A model generated the notes under the pieces. It was given only the letters and a program-made list of their open reading frames with translations, ran no database searches and had not been told where the DNA came from. A DNA stretch of 64,000 nt from Billgrantia pellis (lineage in GTDB: Bacteria; Pseudomonadota; Gammaproteobacteria; Pseudomonadales; Halomonadaceae), in contig NZ_VTPY01000001.1 of assembly GCF_008297955.1 (NCBI RefSeq), positions 62,001 to 126,000 of the forward strand, written 5' to 3'. Positions 25,911 to 34,715 of the stretch are shown here, piece after piece; the first letter of the stretch is position 1; each line of letters starts with the position of its first letter. The position numbers were made by a program, and so were the translations under genes.

Positions 25911-27362
25911 ATGACGACACTGATGATCCAGGGCACCACCTCGGATGCCGGCAAGAGCACAATCGTGGCAGGATTGTGCCGGCTGCTGGCACGGCGTGGG
26001 GTGTCGGTGGCGCCGTTCAAGCCGCAGAACATGGCGCTCAACAGCGCGGTAACGGTGGATGGCGGCGAGATCGGCCGCTCCACGGCGCTGCAGGCGCTGG
26101 CGGCCGGTATCGAGCCGCATAGCGACATGAATCCGGTGCTGCTCAAGCCCGAGAGTGACCGCGGCGCACAGGTGATTCTGCGCGGGCAGGTGCACGGCCA
26201 TATGCATGCCATGGACTACCACGCCTACAAGCGCACCGCGCGGGAGAGCGTGCTGGCGGCGTGGCAGGCGCTTTCGTCACGCTTCGACGTGATCGTCGCC
26301 GAGGGTGCCGGCAGCCCGGCGGAAATCAACCTGCGAGCCAACGACATCGCCAACATGGGTTTCGCCGAGATGATCGACTGTCCGGTATTGCTCGTGGGAG
26401 ACATCGACCGTGGCGGCGTCTTCGCCCAGTTGGTGGGCACCCTCGAGCTGCTCAGCGCGAGCGAGCGCTCGCGTACCCGGGGCTTCATCATCAATCGCTT
26501 TCGCGGCGACATCGCGCTGCTCGAGCCGGGGCTCGACTGGCTCACCACCCGTACCGGCAAGCCCGTGTTCGGCACGCTACCCTATGTTCAGGGTTTGCTG
26601 CTGGATGCCGAGGACAGCGTGGGGCTCACCGGCCACGCGGAAGAGGAGGCTACGCTCAGGGTGGTGGTGCCGGTGCTGCCTCGCATCAGTAACCACAACG
26701 ACTTCGACCCGCTGCGCCTGGATCCGCAGGTTGAACTGGACTTCATCGGGCCGGGACAGGCGATACCCCTCGCGGACCTGATCGTACTGCCGGGCAGCAA
26801 AAGCACTCGTAGCGATCTCGATTGGCTACGCGCCCAGGGTTGGGAGGCGGCGATCCGGCGTCATCTACGCTACGGTGGTCATGTGCTGGGAATATGCGGT
26901 GGTTTCCAGATGCTCGGCCGCGCAATTCACGATCCCGATGGCCTCGAGAGCCCTCCCGGCTCGACCCCGGGCCTGGGGCTGCTCGAGTTCGAGACGCACA
27001 TGGTCGCAGGCAAGCAACTGCGCAATGTCAGTGGGCACTTGCTACCCGGCCAGACGCCGGTCTCCGGCTACGAAATCCATAACGGCGTCAGTTCAGGGCC
27101 CGCTCTCGAGCGCCCCTTATGCGTATTGAACGGACGTCCGGATGGGGCGGTCAGCGCCGATGGCCAGGTCTTGGGCACGTATTTGCACGGCCTGTTCGAC
27201 CGCCCCGAGGCGTGCGAGGTGCTGCTGGCCCGCTGTGGTCTCAAGGGCCGCGGTGCGGGGGTGGACTACCGGGCGCATCGCCAGCGTGAACTTGACCGAC
27301 TGGCCGATTGCCTGGAGGCGCACCTGGATATATCCGCCATCGAAAGCCTGCTGGGAGGTTAA
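25911..27362 (+). CDS. cobQ: Adenosylcobyric acid synthase
   Basis: A 483-residue glutamine amidotransferase that amidates adenosylcobyrinic acid a,c-diamide to adenosylcobyric acid. N-terminal dethiobiotin-synthase-like domain: [12 protein letters not shown] at residue 6 and [13 protein letters not shown]-terminal triad-type GATase domain: [11 protein letters not shown], nucleophile Cys in [10 protein letters not shown], and the catalytic His in YLHGLFD. The ATG at 25911 gives the standard N-terminus; 25887 is an in-frame alternative. Its presence without cobB/cbiA or ring genes suggests salvage of partly amidated corrinoids or that other genes lie elsewhere. Confidence 0.94.
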   Translation: MTTLMIQGTTSDAGKSTIVAGLCRLLARRGVSVAPFKPQNMALNSAVTVDGGEIGRSTALQALAAGIEPHSDMNPVLLKPESDRGAQVILRGQVHGHMHAMDYHAYKRTARESVLAAWQALSSRFDVIVAEGAGSPAEINLRANDIANMGFAEMIDCPVLLVGDIDRGGVFAQLVGTLELLSASERSRTRGFIINRFRGDIALLEPGLDWLTTRTGKPVFGTLPYVQGLLLDAEDSVGLTGHAEEEATLRVVVPVLPRISNHNDFDPLRLDPQVELDFIGPGQAIPLADLIVLPGSKSTRSDLDWLRAQGWEAAIRRHLRYGGHVLGICGGFQMLGRAIHDPDGLESPPGSTPGLGLLEFETHMVAGKQLRNVSGHLLPGQTPVSGYEIHNGVSSGPALERPLCVLNGRPDGAVSADGQVLGTYLHGLFDRPEACEVLLARCGLKGRGAGVDYRAHRQRELDRLADCLEAHLDISAIESLLGG

Positions 27363-27388
27363 CCGGCGAGGGCCGGCACGCGTCGCCA

Positions 27389-28738
27389 TCAAGTGAATGC
27401 GCCAGGCGCGATGGGCAGACTGCGCTTGTGCCCGGTGCGGCGATAGGTGGTGACGATAGTATCGTAAGCGCGGCCGGGGATGGGCCGGCCCTCGAGGAAG
27501 TCGTCGATTTCATCGTAGGTGACGCCCAGCGCTTCCTCGTCGAGCTTCAGCGGCGCGAGCGACTCCAGATCGGCCGTGGGTGCCTTGTCGACCAGCTCGG
27601 CGGGGGCGCCTAACTGGCGCCCGAGCTGGCGAACCTGGCGCTTGGTCAGGCCGGTCAGCGGTGCGACGTCGCAGGCACCGTCACCGTACTTGGTGAAGAA
27701 CCCCATCAGCGCTTCGGCGGCCTGGTCGGTACCGATGACCAGACCGCCGCGGGTACCGGCCACGGCGTACTGGGTCACCATGCGCTGGCGCGCCTTGATA
27801 TTACCCAACACGAAATCGCGTTGGCCTGCATCCTGGAACGCCAGTCCGCCGGTTTCCAGCGCTTCCAGCAAGGCGTCGCTGCCGCTTTGCACGTTGACCT
27901 CGAGTACCTCGTCGGGCCGAATGAAGGCCAGAGCCCGGTTGGCATCGTCGGCATCCTTCTGGGTGCCGTAGGGCAGGCGCATGGCGGCGAACGTCGCCTG
28001 TTTGCCCCGCTCCCGAGCCTGCTCGACGGCGAGCTGTGCCAGTCGTCCCGCCACGGTGGAATCGACCCCGCCGCTGATTCCCAGCACCAGCGTCTTCTGC
28101 CCGCTTTCGCACAGGGCGCGGCAGAGGAAGCCGCAACGGCGCTCGATTTCACGCTGCGGGTCGATAACCGGCTTGACCATCAGCTGCACGCCAATGGCTC
28201 GCTGCACGGCCCGGCGCGAGCGCTCGTCCTCTTCGTCGTTCGCTTCGGCTCCACGGCACAACCGGTGATAGTGGGGCAGTCGCTCCAGGGCATAGTGCGA
28301 TGCGGCCAGGCGAACCTCGTTGCGTTCGCCGTCGAAGCGGCGGGTCTCGCAAAAGTGATGGTGATGCCCCTCATGACGAAAGGCCCAGGCAAAACATACC
28401 GTGCCGACGGGCGTGCCGTCGTCGCCGGGGTTGGGCCCGGCGATGCCGGTGTTGGCCAAGGCCACGTCAGCGTCATTGTTGTTCAGTGCCCCGGCGGCCA
28501 TTTCGCAGGCGACCGCCTCGCTGGTCAGTCCTTGGGCGTCGATGGTATCGAAGCTCACGCCCAGGTAGCGGTGCTTGGAGGGCGGCGAGTAAACCGCGAG
28601 CCCGCAATCGATGCTCTGGCCGCTGCCGGGCACGCGAGCCAGCTCCGAGGCGATCAGTCCTGCAGTGCAGGACTCGGCGGTGGCCAGCTTGAGGTCGTTG
28701 TCGATGAGGTAATTCGTGATCCTGTCGAGCAGTTCCAT
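27389..28738 (-). CDS. Fused NMN deamidase (PncC) and NAD synthetase (NadE)
   Basis: A single 449-residue frame joins two NAD-salvage enzymes. Residues 1-160 are a full CinA C-terminal/PncC domain (TAESCTAGL at 20-28, TGIAGP at 97-102) that deamidates nicotinamide mononucleotide to nicotinate mononucleotide. A charged linker (about 161-183, NDEEDERSRR) leads to a full ammonia-dependent NadE (SGGVDS at 222-227, FFTKYGDG, KAPTADLE, GVTYDEIDDFLEG) that amidates nicotinate adenine dinucleotide. The ATG at 28738 has AAGGAG six bases upstream; a start at 28777 lacks one. No stop or frameshift separates the domains. Confidence 0.92.
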   Translation of the reverse strand: MELLDRITNYLIDNDLKLATAESCTAGLIASELARVPGSGQSIDCGLAVYSPPSKHRYLGVSFDTIDAQGLTSEAVACEMAAGALNNNDADVALANTGIAGPNPGDDGTPVGTVCFAWAFRHEGHHHHFCETRRFDGERNEVRLAASHYALERLPHYHRLCRGAEANDEEDERSRRAVQRAIGVQLMVKPVIDPQREIERRCGFLCRALCESGQKTLVLGISGGVDSTVAGRLAQLAVEQARERGKQATFAAMRLPYGTQKDADDANRALAFIRPDEVLEVNVQSGSDALLEALETGGLAFQDAGQRDFVLGNIKARQRMVTQYAVAGTRGGLVIGTDQAAEALMGFFTKYGDGACDVAPLTGLTKRQVRQLGRQLGAPAELVDKAPTADLESLAPLKLDEEALGVTYDEIDDFLEGRPIPGRAYDTIVTTYRRTGHKRSLPIAPGAFT

Positions 28739-28820
28739 TCCTTTCTCCTTGCTGCGCTTCCTTACGTTCCACTCCACTCAAGCTAGACCATCGTGTCTTG
28801 GTCTGTCCTACGTTGTATGT

Positions 28821-29591
28821 TCAGTCCACGGTCGGCGGCGGTGCGATAGCCGCGAACAGGGTGGGATCGTCGCTGATGGCACTGTCCACACCCCAGGCCC
28901 AGCGAGTGGCGAAGGCGGCCGGATCGTTCGGGGTGTAGCACAGCAGGCGATAGCCGGCGGCCTTGATCTCGCCGGCGCGCCGGGCGGTCAGTCGCGTCCA
29001 GTCGGTATGGATGCTGAAGGCCTCGAGTGCCTCGCAAGGGTGCTGCCACTTCTGCGGCACGCTCTCAGCCAGCAGGCCGATCGGCAACAGGGAGGCGTCG
29101 GCGATGGCGCGGGCTTGGCGCAGGGCTAGCGGATCGAAGGAGGAGACAACCATCCGCTCCGGTGGCAGCGCCTCGAGCAGGCGCGGGACGACCACTTCGG
29201 CCAGCTCGGTCCCGCTTCGGTTGCGCTCCACCTTCAGCTCCATGTTCACGCCCATGTCGAGGCGGTCCAGCAGTTCCAGCATGTCGTTCAGCGTGGCCAT
29301 GCGTTCGCCACGGAAGGCGTCACCGAACCAGCCGCCGACATCGAGCCGGCGCGCAGCCGCCAGATCCAGCGTGGCCAGCCGCCCTTTCCCGTCCGAGCAG
29401 CGACTGAGAGTGGCGTCGTGCCAGATCACCGGCGTGCCGTCGCCGAGCAGTTGCACATCGAGCTCGACCCACTGGCAGCCCGCTTCATGGGCGGCACGCA
29501 CGGCGGCCAGGGTGTTCTCGGGGGCGCGGGCGGAAAGGCCGCGATGGGCGATCAGCCTGGGCAGCGCAATGGCAGGGTAGGGTGAGGACAT
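28821..29591 (-). CDS. ugpQ: Glycerophosphodiester phosphodiesterase
   Basis: A 256-residue GDPD-family enzyme that hydrolyses glycerophosphodiesters to glycerol-3-phosphate and an alcohol. Conserved: IAHRGLSARAPENT near residue 14 (metal and catalytic residues), VELDVQLLGDGTPVIWHDATL, and WTRLTARRAGEIKAAGY. No signal peptide is seen, so a cytosolic UgpQ-like enzyme is favoured over periplasmic GlpQ. Its product feeds GlpD, encoded at the left end of the window. It ends 83 bases upstream of the pncC-nadE fusion start on the same strand. Confidence 0.92.
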   Translation of the reverse strand: MSSPYPAIALPRLIAHRGLSARAPENTLAAVRAAHEAGCQWVELDVQLLGDGTPVIWHDATLSRCSDGKGRLATLDLAAARRLDVGGWFGDAFRGERMATLNDMLELLDRLDMGVNMELKVERNRSGTELAEVVVPRLLEALPPERMVVSSFDPLALRQARAIADASLLPIGLLAESVPQKWQHPCEALEAFSIHTDWTRLTARRAGEIKAAGYRLLCYTPNDPAAFATRWAWGVDSAISDDPTLFAAIAPPPTVD

Positions 29592-29728
29592 GCTAAGAGC
29601 TCCGGTCGTGAGCGGGACAGGTTAACGGGTCGACATGACAGGATAGCGATTCACCCGGCAGCTGCACGAGTGGAAACGTTCGTGATTATGCTAGGCTTGC
29701 AGGCTTTGACGAGGCAACGAGGCAAGGC

Positions 29729-30289
29729 ATGAAGGTGATGACCCCCGAGCGTGACGAGCAGCGCGATGCCTGGCTCGCGCGCCTGTGCGCCGACATCTAT
29801 GGTAGGGAGGCGGGGCTGTCGCCACTGGTTACGTTCACCGGCACGCGCCAGGTGCTGTTCGCCCAGGAAGCGGCCCGGCTATGGGCACTGGTGGATGATC
29901 AGGGCCGCCCCGGCGCGCTGGCCCTGTTGGCGCTCGATGCGTCCGGCACGGGAATGACATTGTGGCTTCACGCTTCGCCGGGCGGCGACCGTGAGAGCCA
30001 GCGGCGGCTGATCCGCGAGCTGGCCCAGAAGGCGCCGTTGCGCGTCGACGCGGCCGACAGGGACGATGAGGAGTTCTTCCGCCGCTGTGGCATTACCCGC
30101 TGGTTCGCCGCTCCCGGCGGCCGACGCATCGGATTGTCGCGGCGTCATCCCGCACGGGGCGTGAACGAGCTGGAGCCGGCGCTCGAATACGACGACGAGG
30201 CGATCCTGCGTCGCTTCAAGCATGATGCCCATTTCTTCGACCAGGAGAAGGCCCGTTTCGTTGAGCGGCTGGCAGCTTTCCCCGGGTGA
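29729..30289 (+). CDS. Hypothetical protein, possibly GNAT-like
   Basis: A 186-residue soluble protein that I do not recognise. It is rich in Arg, Asp and Glu; the segment EEFFRRCGITRWFAAPGGRRIGLSRR resembles the end of a GNAT acetyltransferase fold, but no clear acetyl-CoA loop (Q/RxxGxG/A) is visible. The start at 29729 follows GAGGCAAGGC. Codon use and GC-rich third positions match its neighbours, so it is probably a real gene. It is divergent from ugpQ and 83 bases upstream of the quinone oxidoreductase. Confidence 0.65.
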   Translation: MKVMTPERDEQRDAWLARLCADIYGREAGLSPLVTFTGTRQVLFAQEAARLWALVDDQGRPGALALLALDASGTGMTLWLHASPGGDRESQRRLIRELAQKAPLRVDAADRDDEEFFRRCGITRWFAAPGGRRIGLSRRHPARGVNELEPALEYDDEAILRRFKHDAHFFDQEKARFVERLAAFPG

Positions 30290-30372
30290 AACGACTCGCA
30301 TGCCCTTGACCGGGGCAGCATTCGGGGGTTGGATGAAGCCCATCTACCGTTAGCCGACAAAGGACACGTTTC

Positions 30373-31350
30373 ATGGCCAAGCGCATCCAGTTTGCCCGCA
30401 CCGGCGGTCCCGAAGTACTCGAATTCGTCGATGTCACTCCGGTCGATCCGGCATCCGGCGAAGTTCGTGTCAAGAACGAGGCCGTCGGGCTCAACTTCAT
30501 CGACATCTACTTTCGCACCGGCCTTTATGCCGTTCCAGGGCTACCGTCCGGGTTGGGGACCGAGGGCGCCGGCGTAGTCGATGCCGTGGGCGACGGCGTC
30601 AATCACCTGAAGGAGGGCGACCGGGTCGCCTATGCCCAGGGCCCGCTCGGTGCCTATGGCGACTATCATGTGCTGCCGGCAGAGAAAGTGGTGGTATTGC
30701 CGGATGCCATCGCCACGGAAACCGCCGCCGCCAGCATGCTCAAGGGTCTGACCGTGCAATACCTGCTGCGCCAGACCGCCCCGCTCCAGGGTGGCGAGAC
30801 GATCCTGTGGCATGCCGCCGCCGGCGGCGTGGGGTCCATTGCCTGCCAGTGGGCCAAGGCGCTGGGCGTGAGGTTGATCGGCACCGTCAGCTCCGCCGAG
30901 AAGGCGGAGCTGGCGAAAGCCAACGGCGCCTGGGAGACCATCGACTACACCCGGGAGGACGTGGTCGAGCGGGTTCGTGAATTGACCGATGGTGCGATGT
31001 GTGACGTGGTCTACGATTCAGTGGGCAGGGACACCTGGGTCACCTCGCTGGACTGCCTCAAGCCACGTTCGCTGATGGTCAGCTTCGGCAATGCCTCGGG
31101 CCCGGTCGAAGGGGTCAATCTCGGCATCCTCAACCAGAAGGGCTCGCTATTCGTGACCCGTCCCAGCCTCAACGGCTATGCCGATAGCCGCGAGCGGTTG
31201 GAGCAGATGTGCCGCGACCTGTTCGACATGCTGGGCAGCGGCAAGGTCAAGGTCGACATCGGCCAACGCTTCGCCCTGGCCGATGCCGGCAAGGCGCAGG
31301 ACGCCCTGGCTGGCCGCCAGACCACCGGCTCGACCATTCTGCTGCCATAG
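30373..31350 (+). CDS. qorA: NADPH:quinone oxidoreductase
   Basis: A 325-residue zinc-free medium-chain dehydrogenase. It begins MAKRIQFARTGGPEVLEFVD, has VGLNFIDIYFRTGLY, GTEGAGVVDAVG, and the NADPH-binding AAAGGVGSIACQWAKALG near residue 152, all characteristic of QorA, and lacks the structural-zinc cysteine set of alcohol dehydrogenases. It reduces quinones in the cytoplasm. A stem-loop follows its stop. Confidence 0.93.
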   Translation: MAKRIQFARTGGPEVLEFVDVTPVDPASGEVRVKNEAVGLNFIDIYFRTGLYAVPGLPSGLGTEGAGVVDAVGDGVNHLKEGDRVAYAQGPLGAYGDYHVLPAEKVVVLPDAIATETAAASMLKGLTVQYLLRQTAPLQGGETILWHAAAGGVGSIACQWAKALGVRLIGTVSSAEKAELAKANGAWETIDYTREDVVERVRELTDGAMCDVVYDSVGRDTWVTSLDCLKPRSLMVSFGNASGPVEGVNLGILNQKGSLFVTRPSLNGYADSRERLEQMCRDLFDMLGSGKVKVDIGQRFALADAGKAQDALAGRQTTGSTILLP

Positions 31351-31377
31351 GCCCGAACGAAGCTCGGCTCGTGCGAC

Positions 31378-31398
31378 GCCCGCCTCAATGAGGCGGGC
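31378..31398 (+). terminator. Stem-loop after qorA
   Basis: GCCCGCCTC (31378-31386) pairs with GAGGCGGGC (31390-31398) around a three-base loop. It is followed by ATCGTCATTTCC, a weak T-containing tail, 27 bases after the qorA stop; it probably ends qorA transcription facing the RpiR gene. Confidence 0.65.
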
Positions 31399-31549
31399 AT
31401 CGTCATTTCCGCTTAAGACGCTTGGCAGTGCTAGCGTTCGCCTGCGGCGATCTCGATGGCGGGCTGCGGCAGGATGGCGTCGCTGGATCGGTTGAGAGCG
31501 TTCTGCCCACTCGAGGGCCTCGGCTCGCCCTTTTGGGCGACCATCCTGC

Positions 31550-32455
31550 TCACAGGGAGGCGCCGAGCTCGGCGATCATCGTCTCGCGGTGCTTGAGTGC
31601 CGCCAGCCCAGCCTTGCCCAAAACACTGGCCACTTCACTCAGCAGTCCTTGGGCGAGCAGCATGAAGGCACACATGCTGTTGCTGTAGAACAGACTATGA
31701 TTGGGCACCGGGAAGCTATGTCGCGCGACCCGGGCCAGGGGAGAGCGCTCCGAATCGGTCAGGGCGATGACCTCGACCCCGTGACGGGCGGCGACCTCGG
31801 CCGTGGCCAGCACGCTCGGGGTGTAGGGGAAGCAGCTTGCCACTATCAGCACGTCGCCGGGGTCGAGCTGGGCCAGGGCATCGGCGACGCCTTGCCGGCC
31901 CGCGTCGAGTGGGGCGACGTCGGGGCGCAACATCCCCAGGCCATAGGCCATGAACAGCGCCAGGGAGTGGAACTGGCGCATGCCGTGTACGCGTACCCGA
32001 TGGGCCGTCGCCAGCAGCGTCACCGTCTGCTCGAAGGCCGTCGGATCGATCCGCTCCAACAGGCTCGCCATGTTGGCGCTCTCTTGCCGACCCAACCGGC
32101 TCAGCCGGGCCAGCCCCTGCGTGTCGCTGCTCGCCTCGAGGAGGCGGGAGGCCTGGTCGCTGTAGAAGCTCTGGCCTTCGGTGACTTCGCGGCGGAAGAC
32201 ATCCTGCAACTGGCCGAATCCCCCATAGCCCAGACGCTGGGCCAGGCGCGAGAGCGTCGACGCATTGACGCCCAGCCGCTCCGCCAGCTCGCTGATGGAG
32301 GAGACCGCGGCCTGCTGCGGTGCCTCGACGAGCAGCGCGAGCACGTGCCGCGAGCGTTTGCCCAGCCGGATGCCGGCCTCGCCGGCTTCGATGGCCTTGA
32401 GCCGTTGCCTGAGGCCGCTCAGCGTCTCCGGAGGGGGCGTGGAGGTGTCCGTCAT
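31550..32455 (-). CDS. RpiR/MurR-family transcriptional regulator
   Basis: A 301-residue regulator with an N-terminal winged-helix domain (residues ~10-90, with SISELAERLGVNASTLSRLAQRLGYGGFGQLQ as its HTH) and a C-terminal SIS domain (from about residue 135, RVRVHGMRQFHSLALFMAYGLG) that usually binds a phosphosugar or related metabolite. It is divergent from an aminotransferase-CMD gene pair across a 149-base AT-rich region with operator-like repeats, so it probably controls that pair and itself. The ligand is unknown. Confidence 0.88.
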   Translation of the reverse strand: MTDTSTPPPETLSGLRQRLKAIEAGEAGIRLGKRSRHVLALLVEAPQQAAVSSISELAERLGVNASTLSRLAQRLGYGGFGQLQDVFRREVTEGQSFYSDQASRLLEASSDTQGLARLSRLGRQESANMASLLERIDPTAFEQTVTLLATAHRVRVHGMRQFHSLALFMAYGLGMLRPDVAPLDAGRQGVADALAQLDPGDVLIVASCFPYTPSVLATAEVAARHGVEVIALTDSERSPLARVARHSFPVPNHSLFYSNSMCAFMLLAQGLLSEVASVLGKAGLAALKHRETMIAELGASL

Positions 32456-32537
32456 GGCGTCGCTTCACTTCATCTCGTGGCGTCGGGGAGGAGCATTGTA
32501 GCCTCCTTGCGCTGCTGGAGGCGTCGAATGAGGGATA

Positions 32538-32579
32538 TGCAAATTCTGATTGCAAATTTAAATATAGCATCTATATTTT
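32538..32579. promoter_or_regulatory. AT-rich operator-like region between rpiR and aminotransferase
   Basis: Two direct copies of TGCAAATT start 13 bases apart (32538 and 32551), followed by a perfect inverted repeat AAATATAG (32560-32567), CAT, CTATATTT (32571-32578). The region is far more AT-rich than its surroundings and lies 27 bases before the aminotransferase ATG. It is the likely binding site of the divergent RpiR regulator. Confidence 0.65.
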
Positions 32580-32604
32580 GCGTATTGTCAATCCGGAGGA
32601 TCCC

Positions 32605-33933
32605 ATGAGCCACGTTTTCCACCGCAGCCTGACGCAGGATTACCCCACGGCCACCAAGGGCGAAGGCCCTTACCTGATCGACGATCAGGGGCGGCGTTAT
32701 CTGGATGCCTGCGGTGGCGCCGCGGTCTCCTGCCTGGGGCATAGCGAAGCCGCCGTCATCGAGGCCATCCGCGAGCAGGTGGGCAAGGTGGCCTACGCTC
32801 ACACCGCCTTCTTCACCACCGAGCCGATGGAAGCCCTGGCCGATTTTCTGGTCGAGCGCGCACCTGCGGGGCTCGAGTCGGTCTACTTCGTCTCGGGCGG
32901 CTCCGAGGCAATGGAGGCGGCCCTGAAGCTGGCGCGCCAGTACTTCATCGAGATCGGTCAGCCGCAGCGCAGGCACCTGATCGCGCGTCGCCAGAGCTAC
33001 CACGGCAATACGCTGGGGGCGCTCGCCACCGGCGGCAACGCCTGGCGGCGTCAGCAGTTCGAGCCGCTGCTGATCGACGTGAGTCATGTCAGCCCCTGCT
33101 ATGCCTACCGCGGTCTGCAGGAGGGCGAGAGCCCCGAGGCCTATGCGGCACGCCTGGCCGACGAGCTCGAGGCCGAGATCCTGCGTCTCGGAGCGGAGAA
33201 CGTGATGGCCTTCGTCGCCGAGCCGGTGGTGGGGGCCACCCTAGGTGCGGTCCCCGCGGTACCGGGGTACTTCAAGCGGGTGCGTGAGGTGTGCGATCGC
33301 CATGGCGTGCTGCTGATCCTCGACGAGGTGATGTGTGGCATGGGGCGCACCGGCACTCTGTTCGCCGCCGAGCAGGAGGGCGTCACCGCCGACCTGATCA
33401 CCATCGCCAAGGGGCTTGGGGCCGGCTATCAGCCGATCGGCGCCACCCTGGTCAGCGGGCGTATCCGCGACGCCATCGCCAATGGCTCGGGCTTCTTCCA
33501 GCATGGGCATACCTATATCGGCCATGCGACGGCCTGTGCCGCGGCCTTGGCGGTGCAGACGATCCTCCAGGAGCGCGACCTGCTGCCCCGGGTGCGTGAG
33601 CTGGGCGAAGGACTTGAACGGCGCCTGACCGAGCGCCTCGGCGAGCATCCCCATATTGGCGACATTCGTGGCCGCGGGCTCTTCCTGGGCCTGGAGCTGG
33701 TGGCGGACCGGACCACCAAGGCGGCGTTCGAACCCGAGCGCAAGGTACATGCACGCGTCAAGCAGGCCGCCATGCAGGCGGGGCTGATGTGCTACCCGAT
33801 GGGCGGCACCATCGACGGACGCCAGGGTGATCACATCCTGCTGGCGCCGCCCTTCATCCTCGCGGAGAGCCATCTGGACGAGATCGTCGACAAGCTCGAT
33901 ATCGCCCTGCGCAGCGCGCTGGGTAGCCGATAA
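32605..33933 (+). CDS. Class III aminotransferase (aspartate aminotransferase family)
   Basis: A 442-residue PLP enzyme, fold type I, class III. Seen: YLDACGGAAVSCLGHS near residue 32, VSGGSEAMEAALKLARQY near residue 98, LILDEVMCGMGRTG near residue 236, and the PLP lysine in LITIAKGLGAGYQPIGA. Amino donor unknown; relatives act on omega-amino acids or amino sugars. GGAGGA lies six bases before the ATG at 32605. The next gene starts 10 bases after its stop, so the two form an operon probably controlled by the RpiR regulator. Confidence 0.9.
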   Translation: MSHVFHRSLTQDYPTATKGEGPYLIDDQGRRYLDACGGAAVSCLGHSEAAVIEAIREQVGKVAYAHTAFFTTEPMEALADFLVERAPAGLESVYFVSGGSEAMEAALKLARQYFIEIGQPQRRHLIARRQSYHGNTLGALATGGNAWRRQQFEPLLIDVSHVSPCYAYRGLQEGESPEAYAARLADELEAEILRLGAENVMAFVAEPVVGATLGAVPAVPGYFKRVREVCDRHGVLLILDEVMCGMGRTGTLFAAEQEGVTADLITIAKGLGAGYQPIGATLVSGRIRDAIANGSGFFQHGHTYIGHATACAAALAVQTILQERDLLPRVRELGEGLERRLTERLGEHPHIGDIRGRGLFLGLELVADRTTKAAFEPERKVHARVKQAAMQAGLMCYPMGGTIDGRQGDHILLAPPFILAESHLDEIVDKLDIALRSALGSR

Positions 33934-33943
33934 GGAGATAGGT

Positions 33944-34507
33944 ATGGCCATCGAATCCCGCCTGACCCCACTCGACGAGACGCGTCTGGACGCCGAACAG
34001 CGCCGCGTGCTGGAGGCGATCCTCAGCGGCCCTCGCGGCAACCTGGACGGCCCCTTCCTGGCCTGGATCCATAGCCCGGGCCTGGCCGATCATGCCCAGC
34101 GACTGGGCGCCTTCTGCCGCTACGGCACGCGGCTGGAGCTGCGCCTGACCGAACTGGCGATCCTGGTCACCGCCGCCTGGTGGCGGTCCCAGGCCGAATG
34201 GCAGATTCACGAGCCCATCGCCCGCGAGGCAGGCATCGCCGATGACGTGATCGAGGCGTTGCGCACGGGAGAAGAGCCGATTTTCGAGCGGGATGACGAG
34301 CGCCTGGTCTATCGCCTGGGCAGCACGCTCTATGCTACCCGACGCGTCGACGCGGCACTCTATGCCGACGCCGTCGAAGCCTTCGGTGAACCTGCGGTGG
34401 TCGAGCTGGTAGGGGTGTTCGGCTACTACGCCTTGGTGGCCATGACCCTGAACGTCTTCGCGGTGCGCCGCGACACGGAGGTCCCCCTGCCGTTCGCCGA
34501 GCCGTGA
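33944..34507 (+). CDS. Carboxymuconolactone decarboxylase-family protein
   Basis: A 187-residue all-helical protein of the CMD/AhpD-like fold (LELRLTELAILVTAAWW, EWQIHEPIAREAGI, VELVGVFGYYALVAMTLNVF). The CxxC pair of peroxiredoxin-reducing AhpD is absent, so a disulfide-reductase role is unlikely; it may act as a decarboxylase or isomerase-like enzyme. The ATG at 33944 has AAGGAGA six bases upstream. Encoded directly after the aminotransferase, so probably in the same catabolic step series. Confidence 0.85.
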   Translation: MAIESRLTPLDETRLDAEQRRVLEAILSGPRGNLDGPFLAWIHSPGLADHAQRLGAFCRYGTRLELRLTELAILVTAAWWRSQAEWQIHEPIAREAGIADDVIEALRTGEEPIFERDDERLVYRLGSTLYATRRVDAALYADAVEAFGEPAVVELVGVFGYYALVAMTLNVFAVRRDTEVPLPFAEP

Positions 34508-34564
34508 GACCGGTGCCGGCCATGCTCGAGAAGATGCCGAAATAAGCTCCTCCTTTTGCGACGT

Positions 34565-34586
34565 GAACCCGGCCGGGGCCGGGTTC
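34565..34586 (+). terminator. Stem-loop terminator after the CMD gene
   Basis: GAACCCGGCC (34565-34574) pairs with GGCCGGGTTC (34577-34586). Followed by TTGCGCTC, so a weak T-tail. It lies 58 bases after the CMD stop and closes the aminotransferase operon. Confidence 0.7.
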
Positions 34587-34715
34587 TTGCGCTCTGGCAA
34601 AGTCACGGCCTGGCACCGATTAGCGAATCACAACGCATCGAAAAGTCTGGATTTTCGTGCCCGTCACTGGTGTGCTTGGGGCTTTGCATCGTCGACTTGG
34701 GAGCCACGGAACGGT

